Positions 35,187 through 46,586 of a DNA stretch of 64,000 nt are shown piece by piece. The stretch comes from Zygnema cylindricum (lineage: Eukaryota; Streptophyta; Zygnematophyceae; Zygnematales; Zygnemataceae): assembly GCA_037447655.1 (NCBI GenBank), contig JBBHKE010001258.1:186001-250000 (forward strand). Reading direction: 5' to 3'. A program made the translations under genes and the position numbers. The notes under the pieces were generated by a model. The model saw nothing but the letters and a program-made list of their open reading frames with translations, was not told the DNA's origin and searched no databases. The first letter of the stretch is position 1, and each line of letters opens with the position of its first letter.

Positions 35187-38100
35187 TTGAAGTTGCGGAC
35201 CATCGGGATCGTCAACTACGAATCGACGGATGATTCCGATCGACAATTTAGTACTTATGCAAATTCAAAGTTGCACGGTGGCCAAGTTTAGGCTTTTTTA
35301 TAGCGCACTTTGTCTGTGAAATTACAAATCTCGACCGTCAAATATCGACTGTAAAATCTCAACCATAAAATAGAGCAGCAGTCAACAGCCAAGCGCACAG
35401 AGTTCAAATTCGAACTTCTATTGAATCAAAATGTTTAGTCAAATTCAAATAGTTCGAATTCAGACTCTACCAAATCAAATTTAAAGTCAAATTCAAATTG
35501 TTAAGAGTCAAACTTCAATAAATATAATCTTTAGTCAAATTTAGATAGTCAAAATTCAAACTTGAATGAACCAAACTTGTCGGACAAAGACCAAATTGAC
35601 ATGTATGCTCACGAAAATATTTTAGCGGTCAAATAAGAGTAGGCAAATGATCCATATTAACATAAAGCATATGGTTCAAATTCAAGTGTGTAGCTATCGC
35701 ATAGCTACAAGACTATGAAAATATGAGGTTTATCTCTCATATGGATTGGTTTTCTAGGAAAATATGAGGTTTATCGCTCATATGGATTATAAAATCAAAG
35801 AGGGGTAAACCATGTTATGAATAATTTTGCAATTGCCTGTATATTGAAATCCATCCCCCTTTTATCCTTCATCCTTTTCTCCAAAGTGTATTGTAAACTC
35901 TTCATGATCACATCGGCTTAGGAACTCGACTTACAAACAAATTTTGTCAGTGAGACTAAAGTTACTGTCGACATTTTAATTAAATTTTGTATTTTTTTTT
36001 TCGACACTCAAAATTTCTTTCGGTTTGTATGTACCTCTTATTAATTTTATCCTAGTCCTAACTCCTAACTCCACAACGATGCGCTCGTCTATTTCCTATG
36101 CTTGTGTGTCTCGCCTTGATAATTCAACTAATTTATGACGTTAAACCGTGAGTCAGTGTACTTGTTTAACTTTTACCGAGTTTCGTTTATTCATCCACTT
36201 AATTTCACCGTGGAAGGCGAGAGCATATTACATTTTTAACTTAATTTATATACGACTTAGCAGTATTGTTTGCACCTTACAACAACGTTCACAATGACAA
36301 TGTTCCACATTTCCTTATTCTCACAGGTAAAAACTTCGTCTTTTAAAAGGCAATATTACAATGGCATATACATTTAGTTCAAACCTTCTCAAAGGTTTCA
36401 AAATTGCATTTCAAAAAAACGCATTTCTTTCGTACATATCAAGGTTTTAATGTGTGGTTGCTTATTAATTAGTATAATGAAACTTTAAGCGCACTAAAAG
36501 TCAAATAATGATCACATACAATACAATAACCGACTTCGTAAAACTTGAACTACGTTAAACATTCAAATAATAATACAATAATAATCCTTGTGTAATAATA
36601 AACATTCAAATATTGTTAATATACTTAGGGGACACAATGAGTAAATAATTTTCAACATTAAAGAGCAAGAAAAAAGCATAAGTAAAATAACAAAACAATT
36701 TAATATGGTAGCGACTCAAGTAAAACGTGAAATGTAGTTAATTGTAAAAAAATGATATAGTGCCATGTGGTTGCACCTAATAAAACTTGTGCAATACCAA
36801 ACAGTCACTATATAGTTGCAGTATAACATGGTAACTGGCCGAGTACAATTTTAAGAATGTTTAACCCTTCTATAATATTGCGGTATAATAAGGCAACATG
36901 TCGTATAGTAATTGTACAATGTTAATCAATCGAATTATAGTATTAAACATATAGTAACACACCAAATTATTTTTTCACAATCTTGGGGACGCGAGTTTCC
37001 CAGTCTTGAACGAATTCGTCCCCTTACAAATTTCTTATTACCTCGTAAGACTCCTCACCTCCCCGTGAAAAGATGGTCTGCCCCTGTTGAAATTATTAGA
37101 TTTATAAGGTATTTTCTAGGTCTGAATACATTAGTAAAAACAGGAAAAGTAAAGCGCAGGCAGCTTGCCTCCACCTCTTCTCTCTAGCCCCCATAATTGT
37201 TGTAGTCACTAAAGGATAGAGAGGGTGGTGGAGCCATGGCTGCCTCAGCTCCATAGGTAGGACTTAAGAGTGACCTAAGTCACTCTCAACAAAAGGTTGA
37301 GTCTGGCAGGACTCGAACCTCCGACCGGTAGAGCGGGGCGTAGCCGTCAGCTCTAACCGGTCTGTCGTAAAAGTTCGTTACATCACATGGGGTGCGATAT
37401 TTATTTAAACATTGAATATAACATTAATCCGATTAACGTAACTATGAATAGGCAACATAGAGACATATCAGATTCAGTGCGTGCATCAAATCTGCCGCAC
37501 GAAACAAATGAATTGAACATTTATTTCGACGGCGTAAATTAAAAGCCGGTCTTCATCCGACGGCGCTAATCGTCGCCGAGGTCCCGAAATGGTCACTTTG
37601 GCGGCTTTTGGACGTGGCGTGATGTGGCGTGACTTAGCGATACGTGGCAGGATTGAAATGAGCAGCGGGGATCCTGTACGACATAAGGAAGATTCAGACG
37701 ACGACACGCGTCCACTCCATGACCTTGTCGTACAAAAGTCGTACAAAAATTACATTGGCCACTGTACTTTTTGTACTTTACAGTCCCCTGATTGGAGCAT
37801 ACTTCAGTTGATAGGGGTTGTGAGAGGGGTTTGGGACTTAGAGGATTTGGGTAGATAGCACCTCTCTCTCGGAGAGCTTGTGTAAAAGTTGGCATCTTTG
37901 CTGCCTCATAACTAATCAGCTGGTTGGCCGTTTTCAGTGATCCTTTTTGCATCGGACTTAAGGGAGTCCAGGCTGCACAGGGGGGCTGTAAAACTGTCAA
38001 GTTGCCTTCTTGGGCAGCAGTGGCTGTGGCTTGAAGTGGGCTAGCTAAAAACTATCTAGAGGCTTCGTGAATTATGTAGTCCAATGGAGGACACATAATT

Positions 38101-38440
38101 GCAGCCCCAAGCTGTATAGATTACGACTCCTTTCTATATCGCCTCGGAAATCCCTTCCGTTCAGCATCGACCGTCAAACCGACGTTTTCCTTCGATCCGA
38201 AACTCCTCCTTGTGGGTAGAGGTTGCAAAAGTCAAAATTTCAACATCATTTTTGTTTTTCAAAATTTGAACACCCGAAAATCGGTCGGGTTATTGTGCGT
38301 CCCTAAATTGTTACCCGACACCCGATAATCATTTCCGAAAAAAAAAGATAACCGAAACTCAATTTTGAACGACCACCTGTACTCGAATAAGTACAACATT
38401 AATGGGAAAAACTATAAAAATGTTGGATAATATGGATATT
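35187..38440. repeat. Duplicated segment T, copy 2 (interrupted by an LTR)
   Basis: Matches 20666-22462, including the paired ATATGAG/CTCATAT hairpins (35721-35742, 35762-35783). The LTR at 37085-38103 interrupts it. The portion 35187-35520 also matches 60800-61080. No gene found. Confidence 0.6.
37085..38103 (+). mobile_element. Solo LTR with 5-bp target duplication GCCCC (1019 bp)
   Basis: TGTTGAAATTATTAG ... CATAATTGCA flanked by GCCCC at 37080-37084 and 38104-38108. The paralogous uninterrupted site is near 22120-22140. An antisense tRNA-like segment is at about 37300-37378 (complement: CCGGTTAGAGC ... GGTTCGAGTCC). It is homologous to the solo LTR at 34146 and to the Copia-like LTRs at 12703 and 15770 in its 3' part. 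Confidence 0.88.
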
Positions 38441-38810
38441 TGTTGAAATTTATGTATTTTCTAGGTCTATATTGGAAAATTAAATAGAGTAAGTCAGCAA
38501 AGGCAACCTGCTTCTCACTCAACTCTCTCCGGTCCCCATACTTGTTGCAGTCACTGAAGACCAGAGAGAGAGCTAGAGCCATGGCTGTCTAAAGAGGATA
38601 GGCTAATTCGTAGTTTGTACCAAAATGCTTGTGAAGGTTCCAGGACTTGATCCCGGTACATACATCCTATAGTAGTCGTTAGCTTTAGCCTATGGCTTAG
38701 AGTAAACGTTATCATATATAGGGTACAATAGTTATATATAAGTGGACAAGAAGAGAGTTCTAACAAACTAACAAATAACCAAAAACTGCTCTAAACCAGA
38801 TTTGAACCAT
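38441..38810 (+). repeat. LTR 5' part cut by assembly gap
   Basis: TGTTGAAATTTATGTATTTTCTAGGTCT begins like the other LTRs and runs to the N gap at 38811. The site is uninterrupted in the paralogous segment near 22462. It contains antisense tRNA-like words (complement GGGATCAAGTCCTGG, about 38635-38655). The rest of the element is hidden by the gap. Confidence 0.6.
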
Positions 38811-38820
38811 NNNNNNNNNN
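38811..38820. other. Assembly gap (10 N)
   Basis: Ten Ns; the true length is unknown. It interrupts an LTR whose 3' part is not found on the other side. Confidence 1.
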
Positions 38821-39119
38821 AAAATTTCATTATTTTATTAATTTTTTTTCTATCCTTTCCTTTTTCACTTTTACAAAAGTTAAAAAGTCACCATCTCTAC
38901 ATCCTCTCTCCTCTCTCCTTTTTCATAAAGTATCGCTCTCTCCATTTCCTTGCACTTTCACCCTTTACTAGCCTGCTGAATCTTACTACTAGAAGAAAGA
39001 GGGAAACAAAGATTCAAGGTACCAAGGCAGCCTAGGTAGGGGAGCCTGAGTCTAAGCCAAGTTATTACTTAAAGTAGCGAAAATACCCTAAACCTGAGCT
39101 TAGACATGAAAAGTACAGT

Positions 39120-39240
39120 AGTGAGCAAAAGACCAGAAAATAATAAATACGCCACGTACTAATTCAATTGGTCGAAAGCATTCGCTTTCCTATGAAAGGA
39201 CGAAAGTACAGATTCGAGTCCAAATCCCATAAAAGCGATG
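39120..39240 (+). repeat. tRNA-derived (SINE-like) head, copy 2
   Basis: TTCAATTGGTCGAAAGCATT and GATTCGAGTCCAAATCCC match 17820-17887. It is followed, as there, by CATTATTGAACCGAAT and then the displaced gene A promoter, so head and promoter travel together. Confidence 0.5.
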
Positions 39241-39339
39241 AAATTCATTATTGAACCGAATCTGAGTCCGAGGGGATGGATCCGACGGAACCATGGAACT
39301 TAGAAACAAAGGGAGAAAGAAGATCATCATTCTAAGTCG

Positions 39340-39952
39340 TCCGATCATTTCCCACTTTCACGTTCCTTTACCTCTCTCGCTATGAAATACTTTTTCCTCT
39401 CTCCTCTCTCCTACATCTCTACCACTGAAAAATTGAAAACATTTTCACTTTTTCCTTTCCTATCTTTTTTTTAATTATTTTATTACTTAAAAAAAAAATA
39501 ATAAAAAAATCAATGTCAGAAAACGAAAAAACATCGAAACCAAAAAAAAAAAAAAGCTACTTTTCTTTCTGGTGAAAATCTTTCTCCATCCTTTTTCTGT
39601 CTTTTTCCCATTGCAGTGTCGTTTTCCCGAGACTTCTCCAATTCCTTTTCCACATTCCGGTTTTCGTATTCCCCTTCCACATTCCTAGGGGGGGCGGGGG
39701 GAGGGGTGGGGAGAAGTTTGATGGGGGTTTTATGCCCAAGGGGAGAGGGAGGGAGGGAGGGGAGCAGGGGGGGGGAATGGAGGGGGGTGAGGGGAAGGGA
39801 ATGGAAGGGGTGGGGTGGAAGGTGGAGGAAGGGACTTTAAGGAAGGAAGGAAGAGAAGGATAGGAATGGAAGAAACAGGAGAGGGAGGAGGGAGACCAGC
39901 ACCTGAGGCTTCCTTCCCTGAGTGACGGCCTCCCGCTCTCTCTTGGACTCAA
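39340..39952. pseudogene. Chimeric fragment 2: gene A promoter fused to inverted intron 1 and exon 1 tail
   Basis: GTCCGATCATTTCCCACT and CTATGAAATAC (mutated TATA) are followed by CATCTCTACCACTGA. At about 39425 the sequence becomes the complement of gene A intron 1 and the exon 1 end, running to 39700 and beyond with inverted Pro-rich coding. The junction is the same as at 18121, so both copies descend from one event. Confidence 0.6.
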
Positions 39953-40140
39953 GGGGTAGCCCTTTTTTTCACCTATTTATTCTTTTCCGCGACTCTCTCC
40001 CCCTCTCCCCTCCCACTCTCTCCCTCTCCCCCTCTTCCCTCTCCCCCCTTTCCCTCTCCCTCTCCCTCTCTCGTTTATTTCCACACCCCTAATGTCCTGT
40101 GCCTTTATCCATTTTCCTCTCTATTTCAAAGCCATTTTTT

Positions 40141-41092
40141 CCATTATTGAGTTAGATGTCCCATGAAAAGTATTACTTTTTCGTCGTTGCCGAAAATTCA
40201 GGGAACTTTGACAAAAACTTCAACCGTACGAAAAAAACATTTTTACCAAAGTACAATGAACGTCAATTCTGTACTTTGAATGTACTGCATGTTGTCCTCA
40301 TGTGAACGTATTTTGGCGTTTTCCTCTTTTCAACCCCGGGCAAGAGAATCCAACCCATAAAAAAACTTCATTCAAAACCACCTCCAGGGGGTGTTTTTCG
40401 TTAAAAAACCGCCCAAACAGCGAATGAAAATCGACGCACGCACGCGCCACACGAGTTGGAAAAAAAATGGACGAGGGGAGAGTACTCGCTATTTTTCTCC
40501 GTGCCCGTCACGCGGATGTACGGAAAAAAAATTGCAAGGGTCTTGGACCTCCACTTTCATTCATGGAATCCTTTGCAAAATTTTGCGCCGTCGTCGCCTC
40601 TCCCCTCTCCCTCTCACACTATCGCTTTTATCTCACACTTTTTAGAGTGAGACACAACAATATTGGTATAAAATGAAAGATCTTTTAAAAATATTATTTT
40701 TGACAATTTTTAGTTTTTTTTTTAATGTCAAGTCGAGTGAGAAAAGTAAAAAAAACGAAATCGGGAAACCATGACGGAAAGTTATTGAACCAGTGATGTC
40801 CATGTTGTCACAAGTGAGCATGACGTCAAAATGTCACCAAACCCTAAACATCTACAATGTCACAAAAATCTAGACGTCTACAACTGTCGCTGTTTATGTT
40901 GGCGTCACCAATCATCGAAAGCTTCGTAGTCGGTATTTATCGTCACAAGTTGTACCTACGTCTACAGCCGTCACATTTTAAAGTTCCGATTTCATTTTCG
41001 CACATAGGGACGCTTTTCAAAGTAGTACGGAGAATCTTTACTGCAGTCCAAAATACTTTATCAAAGTACCGGTTACATGAGGACGTACCCTA
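40141..41092. mobile_element. Harbinger-like element, family 2, copy 2
   Basis: Reverse complement of the 32873-33819 element over most of its length. The right end ACATGAGGACGTACCC is followed by TAA; the left end (GATGTCCCATG after TTA) is degraded, so the target duplication is not exact. It contains a weak version of the AAATCACCTC hairpin near 40376-40400. The duplicate at 53180-53833 is truncated on its left. Confidence 0.5.
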
Positions 41093-41301
41093 ACTTGTAG
41101 GATTTAAGTATTTAACTTTAAGGATTTAAGGTAACCAACATTCATGAGCCTTTTCTCCGCAAGGTCCTCAAAGTATTAACACCTGTCATTTTTCCCACCA
41201 TACTAAAAATTGTTTTTCTCCCGCCCTTGCAGACACGGCCCCTTCTATCTCGAAGCCCGTATAGATCCAACATAAAATCCAAGTCCATCTAGGGTGCCTT
41301 G

Positions 41302-42860
41302 CCTTAAGTGTGGGAAAGTTATATTTTGGGGGGGAGGGGGGGTGTTTGGAAAGGCATTTGAAATCATGTCAAAGGGCCAAAATTAACATTTTGACGCTAG
41401 ACGTAGGGCACACTCCTCCACCTTGGGGTCTACTTATGATGTTTCCCCTTTCAGTATCAGTTTTACCACCCAAGAGAGCACACAAGGACCGATTCATCAG
41501 TCTTTCCATGTCACCCCCAGTATGATGTCGGCATGCCTCGTCACCACTGTCCACGTTTAAATGCGTCCGGATGATCACCTGGTCATCTTAGCGATTTTTC
41601 TTCGACTGCTTGAGCGCTTAGGCCATGTGCCGGATCTTCGTTTTTGAAGGCAATTGTTAACTCTTTTCGTTTCACTATATTCTCCAACCCTTGAAGGCGC
41701 CTTTCTATTATTTGTGATTTCACATGGAATGAGATCCATTTGCTAATGCTTTCATCTGCTACCTTCGACTTTTTGTGGGCAAACAATCTAGAATGGTTTA
41801 TTCACTTTTTTAAAATGTCTCCCCTTTTGAAAACCCATCTTCATGCTTTAATCTTTACTTTAAAATGGCTTTTGGGATTGCTCGTCGGCATATTCCTCGT
41901 TATGCTATATTGCATCTCTCAACGACGCATTCTATGGTTATTACATCTCTAAGTATTTTGGAGGCGTCCATACTATGGCTATCACGTAACTCTTATACCT
42001 TTTAGTGGCGCGTGCTATATGCATATAACTCGAAGGAGCCATCGATGGTCATTTTTTACCACACTCGTTTGGCGTTGCTATTAAAAAGGGTTAGGAGGTA
42101 ATTGTCAGGCTCTTTTTGATTTGTATCCGAATTGGGTGGTCCTCTAATTTCATGTGGCTTACGCCTTTAATAAGGTGATAAGACGAGTGGGAGGGGGGGA
42201 GGGAGGGCGAGAGGGAGAGGGAGAGGAAGAGGTAGAGGGACGACGAGAGAGAGAGGGAGGGAGAGAGGGAGGGAGTTTGGGGTAGGGAATTTTTTGCCTC
42301 ATCTATACACATAAAGAGATGTATAAGATACACATGATGCGTATTGATGGTGGCACATAACCTTTTCCCTCTCCCACTCCCCCTTTTTCGCTCTCCCTCT
42401 CCCTCTCCCAATCCCACTCCCACTCCCTCTCCATCTCCTCTCTCACTCCCTCTCGTCTTACACACTTAAAATTCTACTCGACATCCTCGGCCTTGTATCT
42501 TCCCACTCTTATCCACACATTTCTTCCTTCGGCCATGGCCATGAGGAGAGATGAAGAGAATGATAGAGAGAGAAAACGTTTCATTGGTGGGAAGGCTCAC
42601 AGCCGCATAAAACACATACATATCCTACATTATTTTTTTTGTAATTTGGTGACAATGAAAAAAGTGGAGTTTAGTTACATTCCTAAAGCAGAAAAAGCAA
42701 AGGATACGTTATATATTTTTGTATGATGTGTTTGTGAGAGAGGTTGTGAGAAGCGACGTGACATGTGTGACGGGTACGATATCGAGGGGGGGGTTTGAAG
42801 AGAGAGGTTCTTATTTGGGGTATGTCGGGAGGCATTATATTCTAAGTAACGTGAATTGGA
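41302..42860. repeat. Dispersed repeat S, copy 2
   Basis: See the copy at 1863-3515. Here the G homopolymer is much shorter (about 41330-41342). The purine tract (42188-42275) and pyrimidine tract (42362-42455) again face each other. The gene A upstream region follows directly. Confidence 0.6.
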
Positions 42861-42974
42861 AATGTGATTTCGACGATTCATCCGCAACAAGTTGACTTGG
42901 TACAACCTATTGCAACCCACTCGCTTTGAAAATAATAGATTTTTAACGTTTTTAGTATTTGTTTTACTACATAG

Positions 42975-44000
42975 CGTTGCTGTTCAAGTCGTTTTTTTCA
43001 TTTTTTCCGATTTCTACGTATAATTCGTGATTTTTGAAAAAATCGCAAAAAAACGCGAGGTACTTTCTGTTTGGTAAAATGAACGGAAAACTTACGGAAG
43101 TGTACGGTTTCTTACAGGAAATGTACGATGTTTTACGGGAAATGTATTGACTTTGACGAAAAGATACGTTGCACTTCTTAGTACTTTCTGTCCAGTAAAC
43201 TGAACAAAATTTTACGGGAAATGTACGGAATTTTACGCAAATGGACAAAAATTTACCGAAAATCTACAAACTATTACGAAAAGAGACGTTGCAGTGTTGC
43301 ACCATTTGCGCGCGATAAGTTTGAATTATATATGATCGTACATTTTTTTACTTGTACGGAATAGTACGGATACAAAATCATTAACGATTTTAACCATTTT
43401 TTCAAATCATTCAATTCGTTAACTACGTATAATTTGCGCGATGCGGTTTGAACAACTATGCTATATAGTATTAATATAGTCTTTTACTATTTGATAACCT
43501 AGTTGTTCAAAATCGCGCGATTTTTTCATTTTTTCATTTTTTCCATTTTTTACGTATAGCATGCGACTTTCGAAAAAATCGCAAAAAGACGTGATGTACC
43601 TTTTGTCCGGTAAACTGAACAGACAGTCTTTGGAAACTATACGATATTTTACAATAAATGTACGACTTTTTACAGAAAATGTACGGAATTTGACGAAAAA
43701 TACGTTGCACGTATTAGTACTTCATGTCCGGTAAACTAAATAGAAATCTCACGGATAACGTACGGAAATTTATCGTTTATGCACGGACAATTTCGAAAAG
43801 AGATGTTGTAACGTCACACTATTTGCGCGGGATAAGTTTGAAATGTGTACGAACGTACGAACATGTACGGAATTATACGGACAGATATTTATCGACGATT
43901 TTTACGATTTTTTCAAATCGACCTCTCCGGTTTCTACATATTGTACGCGCGTTTGAATTGTGCATAAAATGCGTTTTGAACAACTATGTTTTATACTATA
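42975..44000. repeat. Two diverged tandem copies of a ~535-bp ACGGAAA-rich repeat
   Basis: Blocks beginning TTTTTCCGATTTCTACG (about 42998) and CATTTTTTACGTATAGC (about 43545) share order and words: GAAAAAATCGCAAAAA, AGTACTT.CTGTCC.GTAAACTGAAC, repeated TGTACGGAA units, then ACCATTTGCGCGCGATAAG. Unit 1 lacks this insertion at about 5660. Duplicated at 55685-56700. Confidence 0.5.
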
Positions 44001-44281
44001 GAAGTAGACGATTTTTTTTTTATTTATTTCTTGATGCGGTTCTTTAAACACTTCTCCTCGTATTTGTTCCCTTTAAGCTGTTCTTTTTTTAGGTTTGCTT
44101 TCCCCCCTAATCGGAATTTTTGGTTAATTTATTGCCGTTTGTTTCGTCCGCTTCTCATGTACCCGGATGGTTTACCATCTCGATTTCTTAAAAAAACACT
44201 CCGATTTTAGTGAAAGTAACGACAACGAGGGGAAATCGCGTAAACCTGTTCGCACATATTCAAACGCCGACCATGTGAACA

Positions 44282-45072
44282 CATAGTGTTGGGTATCGGG
44301 TATATTCCTACCGCGATAATTTTGATATTCGATATATCGAATATCGATCGAGCAGACTCTTTCATATATCGTACCGGGACCAACATAAACCATGGCTATA
44401 TATATAATTTTTTAAATTTAATATTTTATATAAAATGATTTTCCAGCGAAAAAGACAAATTGTCTGATACGCCACGTACGACGTGATTTTCGTTCCGTGA
44501 CTTAAAGGTAGACGTCGCAAAATATAACCGACAAAAAAGTACTAATTATGTAATTCATGTAATTACTTATTTAGTACGTAAAGAGCTTCACGTACGGAAA
44601 GTTCACACTAATTTAGCCAAAGTATGATATGAAAAAAAATTATTATAATTTTTATTCATTATTTAAGGAAGTGTACAAAATATGATTTCTTATTATTATT
44701 TTTAGGGTTTATTTTTTGAAGTGTACAAAGTATGATTTTTAATTATAATTTTTATTAATTATTATTTGAAGTGTACAAAATGTGAGAGTTTTTGTTTTTG
44801 TTTATTTGGAGTAGCAGTAGCTACAACTACAAGCCGCAATAGCACTAGTACTGGCAGCATCATTAGTACTAGCAGAAGTAGCAAGAGTAGTTTATTTAAA
44901 AAAAATAAAAGCCCTCAATATATTGGCGATACGATATATCAGCGATATATCGGCAATATATCGCGATATTTAACTCCTCTATACATCGAGCCGATATATC
45001 GATTATCGGGTACCTGAAATTCGATACATATCGAATATCGGCAAATGGTCCTCGATACCCAACCCTATGAAG
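44282..45072. mobile_element. hAT-like non-autonomous element in unit 3 (791 bp)
   Basis: Inverted ends CATAGTGTTGGGTATCG and CGATACCCAACCCTATG. Candidate 8-bp target duplications are TGTGAACA (44274-44281) and TATGAACA (45073-45080), one mismatch. The equivalent place in unit 1 (about 5973-5980) is uninterrupted. The interior is AT-rich with ATATCGATATATCG words at both ends and no transposase. The 8-bp duplication suggests hAT, but superfamily assignment is tentative. Confidence 0.6.
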
Positions 45073-45099
45073 TATGAACACAGATTGTAGCAAGCTACA

Positions 45100-46422
45100 T
45101 TTTGGGAATTTGTAATATACTAATATCCACATTATTATTATGTATGCTCATTTGTAGTGTTGATTTATTGATTTGCCTTCTTTAGGTCATCGAACACAGA
45201 ATAGCGCTAAATCTTTTTATTTGCACGTCGTGTGAATGGATTGGGCCGCATCAAAATCACCAACATTGATGCGCATATACGATCAACACGTGTCATGATC
45301 CTTGACCCATGCAAAACGTAAAGAAATGCGTGTCAACTTTTTGGAAGTCGCATGCAACGTGTCGGTGAGCTTTGTCACGACCTCAAGGACGCGAGCTTCA
45401 CGAAAAATGCATCAACCAATCCGCTTGAGGTCTTTAATGTTGTCAATTACAATCACGCGACCGCTTCTAGATTTTATTGGACACGTAGAGTTGTGACGTG
45501 ACTAATAAATTCGTACACAAATGTACGATTGCCACGTAGCGTGGCGCGCTTTACAAAATTTTGTTGCGTTGTGATAACAATACAAAACGCATGTTCACTA
45601 ATTTATGTCATCATTTATGACGTTGTTACCGAAAAAGCATACGTCAGACAAACCGGCTGTCGCCTTGCGCAGGCTTTTTGTACCAATAGTGACACGCCAC
45701 GTCCCATACTTACATGCCCAAAATTTGTATTAATACGTCACCTGTCCTATACTGCGCGCGCCATTTTATATGTCCTTTACCTTTTGCGAACGTTAAAAGG
45801 TTGCTGTGCGTTTAATCTCATTTACCCGTTTGACCAACATAGAAAGTTTATTTCACCATATTTTTTTTTTACCCTTCAAACCATTTTTTAAACTTCATTA
45901 CCCACACTACTTAAATCCTATTCTACTCAAAAGGTATTGATTCTACGTTAAAAGTAATAACTCGCCCGCGAAAAATTCAAATTTTCGTTCATCATTTTCA
46001 TTCCCGCGCTTTCCCACAAAACGCCAGGAAACGACAAAACAATTCATCTCTCTCCGAAAAAAATTCTGTCATCCCATCCGTACATCAACCGACCAGACGA
46101 CAGAATGACGCCGCCCCTAGGTTCAGGCGCCGACAGATCGCAAAATTTCCCGACAAAAATATCATTCCGCGTGGACATCACCCCTCGCGTAAAACAGATT
46201 TACGAAATCTCGTTTCCAAAGTTTCCGTACAGACGTCGATTTCACAATTTGGGACCACAAAGATTTGAAACGCCAACCGTAAATCGCGCTACGCCGTCCG
46301 ATTTCTATCCGCCGCGGTTCGTTCGTTCGATGTTTTGTCAGCTTACCTGGCCGTCCGATTATCTTCCATCATTCTGTGCCGTCCGATCATTTCTCACTCT
46401 CCCGTTCCCTTCCCTCTCTCGC
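45100..46422 (+). promoter_or_regulatory. Conserved upstream region of gene A, unit 3
   Basis: Same blocks as in the other units (GGTGAGCTTTGTCACGAC at about 45363; GCGCGCCATTTTATATG near 45755; CCCCTAGGTTCAGGCGCC near 46116). It is nearly identical to 57800-59116. Confidence 0.5.
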
Positions 46423-46431
46423 TATAAAATA
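46423..46431 (+). promoter_or_regulatory. TATA box of gene A, unit 3
   Basis: TATAAAATA, 164 bases upstream of the ATG at 46587, followed by the shared CATCTCTACCACTGAG block and a CT-rich leader. Confidence 0.6.
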
Positions 46432-46586
46432 CTTTTCCCTCTCACCTCTCTCCCGCATCTCTACCACTGAGATTTGCTTCCGCAGATTCGCTCTCTCGCT
46501 CTCTCTCTCTCTCACGCTGAAATTTCAATTTTCCTCTCACTCTCACTCTCTCTCTCCCTCTCTCTCCCTCTCTCTCCCCTCTCAAA

